A model generated the notes under the pieces. The model was not told where the DNA came from. It searched no databases and saw only the letters and a program-made list of their open reading frames with translations. A program made the position numbers and the translations under genes. Shown in pieces: positions 1-5,675 of a stretch of 5,675 nt of DNA. This DNA comes from Flammeovirgaceae bacterium UBA976 (GTDB lineage Bacteria > Bacteroidota > Bacteroidia > Cytophagales > Cyclobacteriaceae), in NCBI GenBank assembly GCA_002292365.1, contig DBBU01000033.1, forward strand, positions 8,078 through 13,752, read 5' to 3'. How positions within the stretch are numbered: position 1 is the first letter of the stretch; each line of letters opens with the position of its first letter.

Positions 1-27
1 ACTTATGTATAAAATTATTTTTTTCAT
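1..27 (-). CDS. Start of a downstream gene with signal-peptide-like N-terminus; possible PorP/SprF-like T9SS partner (partial)
   Basis: After the stop of the large gene and a 17-bp gap, an ATG at 27-25 opens a frame that reads MKKIILYIS and runs off the left edge. Two Lys followed by a hydrophobic stretch is how many Sec signal peptides of Bacteroidota begin. The same strand and short spacing suggest an operon with the large gene. There is no purine-rich Shine-Dalgarno-like sequence before the ATG, which is usual in this phylum and so does not count against it. From established gene order, SprB-like proteins with type B sorting domains are often followed by a PorP/SprF-like outer-membrane protein, so that identity is likely but rests on context alone. 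Nine codons cannot prove a gene, and AT-rich DNA can produce Met-Lys-Lys by chance. Confidence 0.6.
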
Positions 28-44
28 AACCAAAGTGTACAAAA

Positions 45-3000
45 CTACCTAACTAATTCTAAAAATCCATCAGAAATTCTGCTTCCATCACCTTTATCAA
101 CCATATAATAATAAGAACCTACAGGTAATTCATCGGTGCTATTGCCAACATTTCCATAACCCTCAAATCGAATATTTAGGTTATCATAGCCATCTGCTTC
201 ATAGATTAAATCACCTTCAATATTGAAAATTTTGACATTATTATTTTCAAAAAGGTCGGCACAATCAATAAGGAAGAAGTCATTGTTACCATCGTCATTG
301 ACTGATAAACCATTATAGACAGTAATGCTCGCATCAATTGTAAAATCAGACTCATATAAGCAACCATTTTCTGGCTTAAAATACACTGTATATTTACCAG
401 GAGCGGCATTACCGAGCACAAACGCTTTAGGATCTCCAAAATTAATTTCTTCCCCTTGCTCATTGATCCATGAAATTGAATCAATGGTATGGTACTCTTC
501 AAATACAATAGATGCACCTCCTGTGAATTGATTGGTTGATCCATCTTCGGTTCTATTACATAATGAGTTGGTTACCTCTACTCTGTAGGCAGGGTCAGAG
601 ATAGCATTATTAATTGTAATTTGAGTTGGTTCCGAGTAGCAAGTGGTTATTAAATTCTGTGCAACGACTCTATAGGTAGCTGTGTCAAGTTGATCTATTT
701 CATTTCCGGTAAATGATACTGTTCGAGGATCAGCTTCCAAGTACCATGTAAACTCATAGAGTTCTGTTTCACCCAAAACACTGGCTGTAGCATGTCCGTT
801 GCCATATTCACAATGTGTTCTATCAGAGATGATGACGGCATTAGGTGCGGGAACTCTCTCGGTCAAGTCAAGTATGTTAAAGGTTTCAAACTGTGTACAT
901 CCAGTGATTTTGTTTGTGATCAAGGCGAGATAATCTCCAGCAAGCAGCGAGTCAGCAAAAGTGCCATACTGAAAAGGTAAGCTTTGTGTGGTATCTATAC
1001 CACTGTACCAAGCTATTGTATACATAAATATTTGATCCTCACTGTCTATGATTTCAGCAAAACCATCGGCCATTGTAGGATCACAAATGGTCAAGTCATT
1101 GACTACATTCACTTCAAGGTCTGGTAAGGTGCTTTCATCTTCGACTTCAACTATAGATGAGGGTGCTGTGGGATCGGAAGTGAAACAATTTGTACTATTG
1201 TCTACCGCATAAACAGTATAAATTCCCGCCTCTACAGAATCTACCGTCATACCGGTGTACATGGCCAAACTCACATCGGGGTTAGTCTCGGTAATGAGAC
1301 CTTCGAACCAGTAATAAGAATATCCATCGAGCGCCGTTTTATAAGCACGATTGTCACCAATGTTTAGAACCATTGCTCCCATTTGTCCATTAGGGTTTAT
1401 ACAATTAATATTGGATGAAGCAGAGGTACCAACTACAAGTGGATTTTGAATTTCGTCCCCAATTGTAAAGGTGGCTATATCTGAACATTGAGTAATAATG
1501 TTAGTAACTTCAACTTCATACTTGCCAGCAGTAATGCTGTCTGCTACGGAAGAAGTTGTAGCGAGAACTTGACTTATTTCAATACTTCCTGAAGATATTT
1601 TCTTAGTCCAAACATAAGTAAAGTTTGGATTTTCGTTGACACCATCTACGGCTACAGAAAGCCGGCCAGTTGGTCTAGCGGGGTCACATGAGTACTGATT
1701 CCAAGAATTTAATTCTCCTTTATCATTAAGGGCAAGGCTGATTTCAGGGAATACCAATAAAGAGTCGGTGAGGAATATTTCTACTAGTTCTGTAGTACAT
1801 CCATAATCGGTATTTTTGGCCTGGAAAAAATAGTTAGTATTTGCTCTGCCTTGTGTAAAGGTGTTGATTATACTGTCTTGAACAATAATTCCACCATTGT
1901 TTGGATCTTCCTCATAGAACTGATAGGTGAGGGGAGCAGCACCTACTCGATTGCTAATACGATCGACTTCTCTTACGTCAATAATCCCATTGGTTGGATC
2001 ACAGAAGTCGGGATCGGTTGTACTGTAATCAATAATATTAAATTCAAAAGGAACATTAGTTAAGGGGTATGTACTTGTAGTGCTACATTTTGTGATCAAA
2101 TCAGTTACGATCAACTGGTAGGTATCTGCATAAAGATCAGATAAAGTATCATTGGTTCCAAGATTAGAACCTGCTAAGGACCATTGGAAGCTAAATCCAG
2201 GACCTGACGATCCATCTGCAGTAGCTACCAGCGCCCCATTTGGTAAAGTAGATACGGTAGTACAAGTCGAATCTGCTTGGATTTGGTCAAATATAATAAT
2301 TGGATCAACTCGAGTGTCCTCAATAATGAAAGTAGTTACTTCTTCGGATCTACACTGAGAATCATTACTTCTCACATATAATGAGTAGGTACCAGGGCCT
2401 AGACTATCAATTTTTAATGGCGTGAGGGTATCATAATCAGTCATGGTATATTCCAGAGTGAAGTTATTGGCTAGTGTAGTTGAATCGGTTATAGGCACAC
2501 CATCGTAACGGATAGAACCCAATTCAAAAAAACCATTTCCTGGAGCATAACCTGCCTGAGGGCATATGTTATTACTGTAGACGAAGATATCTTCAACAAT
2601 AGGATAGATAGGTTCATTCTCAATTGTCATTGTATGGGTAGAGACACAATTTCCATTAGCTGTATTTATTACTTTTACCGTATAATTTCCTTCAGGTACA
2701 CTAGAGAGTACACTTGTTGTACCATCGACTCCAAAGGTTATATCTACTGTGGTACCTAATGTGTCAGTACCCACATACCATTGAAAGCTATAGTTGGGTG
2801 TGATAGGTCCGATACTGTCAATTCTTAAAATTTCAATGACTCCTAAACGTAAGGTACCGGCACAATCTGAATCTGGTGTAAGGGTATAGTCGTTGATCAC
2901 TGGGGCGACACCTCGTCCTAGAATATCAATGGTATGTTCAGATTCACAGTAGGTAACTTTAGATGTTGCTATAAAGGTATAGCTTCCCGCATTAAGACTG

Positions 3001-5675
3001 TCTATATCAATTTGAGAAGCGGCTCCCACTCCAGTGGTTACTACTGGGATGGTATCCAATCCAATAGTGGTACTATCACCATCATCATAAGTTAAGAGCC
3101 AATTAAAGTCATCGACATTACTACTACCTGTAGTGAGTGTAATATCCGCACTGTTAATCAAAATAGCTCCGGTGCCTTGCTCGTCGCATCTCATATTATC
3201 AGTGATCTGTGCTTCAGGGATATTGATAAAAGGAATTACTTCACTATTGAGAATTTGGAGTGTTAAAGTGTTGTAGCAACCCTTTCCAGGGGTGACTTTA
3301 TCGGTAACTAATACTGTATAAAATCCTTCTGATAGACCCACCAAGGAGGTATAAGAACCGGCATTAGGGGCTGCCGTTCCTACTATAGTATCTCCCAAAT
3401 CACTTATGGTATCTGACATTGTGGTCAGATCTCTAAGCCTTGTATTTCTTATGGTTGAATCATATAAATATACGTCTCTGTCATATCTCCAGTTTACTGC
3501 AGCAACATCGGAGCCAAATAGCCAAGTAGAATCATAAATTACCCCAACCGTATCTCCTCGAAACCAGTTTATAGAATATCTACTTTCATCTTCAGGAAGA
3601 TTAATGGAAGCGGTAGCATCGCCGTCATTCCAAGGTCTTAGACAATCAATGGTGTTTGTTGTGGTATCAAATTCAACGATAGGGTCAACGGTTTCTTCTG
3701 TGATGTTAAACTGCATCATCGTTGTATCGGATTGACCACATCCAGTAGTAGAAATGTTGGTAGCTTTTATGAAATATCTGCCTTCGGGTAAATTGATTAC
3801 CTTGTTTCCTCCATTAGTGCCTGAATTTGCTGTAGCTCCAGATGGAAACCTTGCAGTGGTAGTAAATGTACCCAATGGGAGTAAGTTTACTGCTGTAGTA
3901 TCAGCCTCGTCGTAAATGCTTTCGTACCAGTCAAATCTATAATCAGTCATGGTAGTGCTCACAAAATCTGCTTCGCCCAAAGGACGTGTTTCACTCACTT
4001 TTAGCAACTCGAAGGATCCATTCGAAGGATCACAATCATTGGAATGTTGAATAATGAAATCTGTGTTAGGAGTACTTCCAATGAATATTGTACTCTCGAA
4101 CTGCTGTATGATGACCGATTGCATTGGGGTACTAACACAGCCAAAGTTAGGGGTAACAACATCTGTGGCTTTTACATAGTAGATACCTTCGGGTACATTT
4201 TTTAATACTCTGGCTCCGGGATCTCCATTATTTACCACATTGCCCAATGAATCATAAAAATAGGTTTTTCCAGCGGGTTCAGTTAACAGAGTTGTACCGG
4301 CCTGATCAGTATACCAGGTAAATGAGAAATTGGCTGACGGTAAAATCCCAGCCCTTAAGAGAACATTGGCATGTGCTTCTCCAGTAGGATCATAGGTGAC
4401 ATCATCACAGACGATGTCTTCCTTAATTACCTCCACTGATAAGAAAGGCAGGATGACCTCTGAATCGACAAAAACAGAAATAGTATCTGTGATACATTTA
4501 GAATTATTGTTTTCTATGTTGAAAGTGTAGGTACCAGAATCTAAAGCTGTCAATTGATCGTTTGCGATAGATACCCCGGCATTAGAAGTAGTAATGGTGC
4601 CGACTCCTGTTTCTAACCAATTGATTGTGTAAGGACTGGCATTATTTAGATTTACATTAGCTCCATCAACAAGCACCTCGAATACTTTTAAAGATCCAGT
4701 TAAGGGATTACAGTTCAAATTATCTACCAGAGTATAGCTAGTGAGATCACCTGGGAATGCTGGGTGTTTTACGCTTAGGAATGGTGAATTCTTACCTACC
4801 GTATAGGTAACAATTGTTTCACAGTCATAATTATCTCCTGTGGCATCATTTGCTCCATTATTCTTCCTGACATAAATTGTATAATCACCTTCTGAAAGAC
4901 CTGTGAGGGTTAATATATTAGCACCTACGGCGGCATCACCACGTGTGACGGAAAAATCATAAGGATCTCCAAATGCAACTCCTGTAGCTGGAACTGTGCC
5001 GGCATCATCATATAAAAATTCGATTGAATCGGTGGCGTTTGCAGTTCTTTGGTTGAGTCTGCCTCGGTACCATTCTACAGAAAAATCACTTAAGGTAGCA
5101 GCAGCTCCATCGTCGGTAATAGCAACGGTGATGGTACCATCACCAATGAATCCTGCATTACTACAATAAGTATCGTCAGTGCTAGAGACTAAGTTTATAA
5201 TAGGATTGACACTATTGTCTTCAATCATGAATTCAACAGCTTCTTTACACTCGGTAGTAGTATTTGTAATTTCAACATAATAAGTACCCCCTATCAGGCC
5301 ATCAACGCGATTGTCTGTTCCTGCACCTACATCTGATAACACTCCATTAATAGGGGTCGTACCATCACTTTCAAACCAGGCATAGCTGTAGGCTGTCAAA
5401 ACTCGATTAGGAGCTCCTCTTTCACTTACCGATGTGATTTCAAAATAACCATTGGGAGTGGAACAATTTTGATTGTCTTGCAGGACTATGTTACTGGCCA
5501 CAAGGGTTGGTCTGGTGATATCTTCATTGATATAGATAGTGGAGATCGTTGAACATGTGTGATTAGGGTCCGCAGCATCAACAACATGAACGGTGTAAGA
5601 TCCGGTGTTCAATCCTGTGATGGTAGCCGTATAACTACCATTAGTAGCACCATTGATCGTACCTGAGGATCCAGA
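45..5675 (-). CDS. Giant modular surface protein with T9SS type B (gliding motility-associated) C-terminal sorting domain; 5' end outside window
   Basis: This is the C-terminal 1876 residues of a secreted, SprB-like repeat protein, with residues numbered here from the codon at 5675-5673. The reading frame is uninterrupted from the right edge to the TAG at 45-47. Residues 1-56 are the end of one module, 57-1783 are 16 full Ig-like/SprB-repeat-like modules, and 1784-1876 are the CHU_C/TIGR04131-type sorting domain. Most modules share a Cys near residue 13, an aromatic-x-W strand, a G-x-Y-x-V-type strand, a second Cys about 10 residues later, and a terminal hydrophobic strand ending near Pro. 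There is no transmembrane segment or catalytic motif, and Lys/Arg are scarce (module 14 has about 15 acidic and 2 basic residues). From the family, the protein is expected to be exported by Sec and then the T9SS and displayed on the cell surface as an adhesin or motility filament; the ligand is unknown. The TTG at 5612-5610 is an internal Leu codon inside a module, not the start. A second gene begins 17 bp downstream, suggesting co-transcription. Confidence 0.96.
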   Translation of the reverse strand, partial: SGSSGTINGATNGSYTATITGLNTGSYTVHVVDAADPNHTCSTISTIYINEDITRPTLVASNIVLQDNQNCSTPNGYFEITSVSERGAPNRVLTAYSYAWFESDGTTPINGVLSDVGAGTDNRVDGLIGGTYYVEITNTTTECKEAVEFMIEDNSVNPIINLVSSTDDTYCSNAGFIGDGTITVAITDDGAAATLSDFSVEWYRGRLNQRTANATDSIEFLYDDAGTVPATGVAFGDPYDFSVTRGDAAVGANILTLTGLSEGDYTIYVRKNNGANDATGDNYDCETIVTYTVGKNSPFLSVKHPAFPGDLTSYTLVDNLNCNPLTGSLKVFEVLVDGANVNLNNASPYTINWLETGVGTITTSNAGVSIANDQLTALDSGTYTFNIENNNSKCITDTISVFVDSEVILPFLSVEVIKEDIVCDDVTYDPTGEAHANVLLRAGILPSANFSFTWYTDQAGTTLLTEPAGKTYFYDSLGNVVNNGDPGARVLKNVPEGIYYVKATDVVTPNFGCVSTPMQSVIIQQFESTIFIGSTPNTDFIIQHSNDCDPSNGSFELLKVSETRPLGEADFVSTTMTDYRFDWYESIYDEADTTAVNLLPLGTFTTTARFPSGATANSGTNGGNKVINLPEGRYFIKATNISTTGCGQSDTTMMQFNITEETVDPIVEFDTTTNTIDCLRPWNDGDATASINLPEDESRYSINWFRGDTVGVIYDSTWLFGSDVAAVNWRYDRDVYLYDSTIRNTRLRDLTTMSDTISDLGDTIVGTAAPNAGSYTSLVGLSEGFYTVLVTDKVTPGKGCYNTLTLQILNSEVIPFINIPEAQITDNMRCDEQGTGAILINSADITLTTGSSNVDDFNWLLTYDDGDSTTIGLDTIPVVTTGVGAASQIDIDSLNAGSYTFIATSKVTYCESEHTIDILGRGVAPVINDYTLTPDSDCAGTLRLGVIEILRIDSIGPITPNYSFQWYVGTDTLGTTVDITFGVDGTTSVLSSVPEGNYTVKVINTANGNCVSTHTMTIENEPIYPIVEDIFVYSNNICPQAGYAPGNGFFELGSIRYDGVPITDSTTLANNFTLEYTMTDYDTLTPLKIDSLGPGTYSLYVRSNDSQCRSEEVTTFIIEDTRVDPIIIFDQIQADSTCTTVSTLPNGALVATADGSSGPGFSFQWSLAGSNLGTNDTLSDLYADTYQLIVTDLITKCSTTSTYPLTNVPFEFNIIDYSTTDPDFCDPTNGIIDVREVDRISNRVGAAPLTYQFYEEDPNNGGIIVQDSIINTFTQGRANTNYFFQAKNTDYGCTTELVEIFLTDSLLVFPEISLALNDKGELNSWNQYSCDPARPTGRLSVAVDGVNENPNFTYVWTKKISSGSIEISQVLATTSSVADSITAGKYEVEVTNIITQCSDIATFTIGDEIQNPLVVGTSASSNINCINPNGQMGAMVLNIGDNRAYKTALDGYSYYWFEGLITETNPDVSLAMYTGMTVDSVEAGIYTVYAVDNSTNCFTSDPTAPSSIVEVEDESTLPDLEVNVVNDLTICDPTMADGFAEIIDSEDQIFMYTIAWYSGIDTTQSLPFQYGTFADSLLAGDYLALITNKITGCTQFETFNILDLTERVPAPNAVIISDRTHCEYGNGHATASVLGETELYEFTWYLEADPRTVSFTGNEIDQLDTATYRVVAQNLITTCYSEPTQITINNAISDPAYRVEVTNSLCNRTEDGSTNQFTGGASIVFEEYHTIDSISWINEQGEEINFGDPKAFVLGNAAPGKYTVYFKPENGCLYESDFTIDASITVYNGLSVNDDGNNDFFLIDCADLFENNNVKIFNIEGDLIYEADGYDNLNIRFEGYGNVGNSTDELPVGSYYYMVDKGDGSRISDGFLELVR
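48..326 (-). other. T9SS type B sorting domain (gliding motility-associated C-terminal domain, CHU_C/TIGR04131-like)
   Basis: This domain covers residues 1784-1876 of the window protein, the last 93 before the stop, which is a usual size for this domain. Matches to the family pattern, in order: YNGLSVNDDGNNDFF (residues 1787-1801, compare FNaiSPNGDGxNDxF), NNVKIFNIEGDLIYE (from 1812, compare NxVxIFNRWGxxVYE), LPVGSYYYMVDKGDGS (from 1850, compare LPxGTYYYxxDxGDG), and a terminal GFLELVR with Arg as the last residue. In the family this domain is the signal recognised by the type IX secretion machinery, and export of such proteins commonly depends on a PorP/SprF-like partner. Oddities are Ile-Glu in place of Arg-Trp in the NRWG motif, Val-Asn-Asp-Asp-Gly in place of Pro-Asn-Gly-Asp-Gly, and no clear WDG. 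It also contains the only Cys (1805) of the visible protein outside the modules. Confidence 0.93.
327..5507 (-). repeat. Array of 16 diverged Ig-like / SprB-repeat-like protein modules
   Basis: The modules were delimited by eye from the repeated pattern, each ending near a Pro. Boundaries from N- to C-terminus: M1 5202-5507, M2 4782-5201, M3 4446-4781, M4 4089-4445, M5 3681-4088, M6 3231-3680, M7 2901-3230, M8 2601-2900, M9 2301-2600, M10 2043-2300, M11 1746-2042, M12 1440-1745, M13 1122-1439, M14 846-1121, M15 591-845, M16 327-590. Lengths run from 85 (M15) to 150 (M6) residues. Every module has exactly two Cys, 57 to 122 residues apart, which suggests one disulfide per domain. A Trp follows the first Cys by 22-35 residues in 14 modules; M9 has Tyr and M11 Phe at that place. 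The G of G-x-Y is missing in M10, M11 and M15. The modules are related in pattern only, with no long identical DNA repeats, so the duplications look old. SprB repeat (PF13573) or a neighbouring Ig-like family is the likely profile hit; the exact family is inferred. Confidence 0.85.
3231..3680 (-). other. Module 6: longest repeat unit, with an inserted loop of about 70 residues
   Basis: The module keeps the common frame: Cys in TIDCLRPW, the strand YSINWF, GLSEGFYTVLV, the second Cys in GKGCYN, and the ending NSEVIP. It carries an insertion between the Trp strand and the G-x-Y strand, at roughly 3342-3551. The insertion contains two YDST motifs (VIYDSTWLFG and YLYDSTIRNT), is unusually rich in Tyr, Trp and Arg for this protein, and ends in a D/T/S-rich stretch. 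M2 (FLYDDAG) and M4 (YFYDSLG) hold a similar aromatic-Y-D motif in the same loop, so this looks like an elaborated loop shared by several modules rather than a separate domain. No function can be assigned. Confidence 0.65.
5508..5675 (-). other. C-terminal end of a further module, cut by the window edge (module 0)
   Basis: Fifty-six residues in frame with the rest of the protein. They contain two closely spaced copies of a GSYT strand (NGSYTATI and TGSYTVHVV), then the module-ending Cys in DPNHTC, and close with a hydrophobic strand and Pro. The G-S-Y-T-V-H-V-V-D run matches the classic SprB-repeat pattern better than most later modules. The first Cys and the Trp strand expected for this module lie beyond the edge if it follows the same plan. 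Its presence shows that the repeat chain continues upstream. Confidence 0.8.

Noticed and set aside
1..47. Rho-independent terminator after the large gene
   Set aside because: Only AT-rich sequence and a weak 5-bp inverted repeat (TTATG/CATAA) are present, with no GC stem. On the minus strand the run is A rather than T, and the stretch is better read as the start of the next gene.
28..47. A Bacteroidota-type promoter (TAnnTTTG) in the 17-bp gap
   Set aside because: The closest match, TACACTTTG, has one base too many between TA and TTTG and lies only a few bases before the ATG, too close for a promoter serving that gene.
206..544. A 112-codon minus-strand frame overlapping the large gene
   Set aside because: It lies wholly within the large gene in another frame and its product shows no domain pattern or periodicity; the large frame has clear domain matches here.
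325..2358. Four plus-strand frames of 62-70 codons (325-531, 792-980, 1851-2063, 2152-2358)
   Set aside because: They are antisense to well-supported coding sequence, short, without recognisable domains, and explained by chance openness opposite a long ORF.
5610..5612. TTG as the start codon of the large gene
   Set aside because: It lies in GLNTGSYT inside a repeat module, the frame is open upstream to the edge, and no signal peptide follows. It is an internal Leu codon.
327..5675. A CRISPR array or recent tandem DNA repeats, given the strongly periodic protein
   Set aside because: The periodicity is at the protein level only. The modules differ strongly in DNA sequence and length, and no regular identical repeats are seen.

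Overview
The window is almost entirely the 3' part of one very large minus-strand gene. It encodes a secreted, repeat-built surface protein of a Bacteroidota bacterium. Three things point to that phylum. The C-terminus is a gliding-motility/type IX secretion (T9SS) type B sorting domain of the CHU_C/TIGR04131 kind. The rest is a chain of SprB-repeat-like, Ig-like modules. The DNA is AT-leaning and no Shine-Dalgarno-like sequence is visible before the next gene. The genus cannot be read from the sequence; a free-living, possibly gliding Cytophagales- or Flavobacteriales-type organism would fit.

Layout, following transcription from right to left. The frame is already open at the right edge (5675), so the true start and signal peptide lie outside the window. 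Positions 5508-5675 hold the end of one module. Positions 327-5507 hold 16 complete modules of 85-150 residues. Positions 48-326 hold the 93-residue sorting domain, and the TAG stop is at 45-47. After a 17-bp gap (28-44), a second minus-strand reading frame starts with ATG at 25-27 and reads MKKIILYIS to the left edge. It looks like the beginning of a signal peptide. In sprB-type loci the next gene is commonly a PorP/SprF-like outer-membrane partner, so that is the leading guess.

How it would work: the giant protein would cross the inner membrane by Sec. Its C-terminal domain would then direct it through the T9SS, and the modules would form a long disulfide-stapled fibre on the cell surface, as an adhesin or motility filament. 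A downstream SprF-like protein would help secrete or anchor it.

The main points for a second look concern the internal architecture. Each of the 16 modules has exactly two cysteines at matching positions. Two module subtypes alternate over much of the chain. The segment before the conserved G-x-Y strand comes in two classes. Motifs resembling the Bacteroidota O-glycosylation sequon are frequent. The sorting domain departs from its usual NRWG and PNGDG motifs. I see no RNA gene, mobile element, CRISPR array or convincing terminator.
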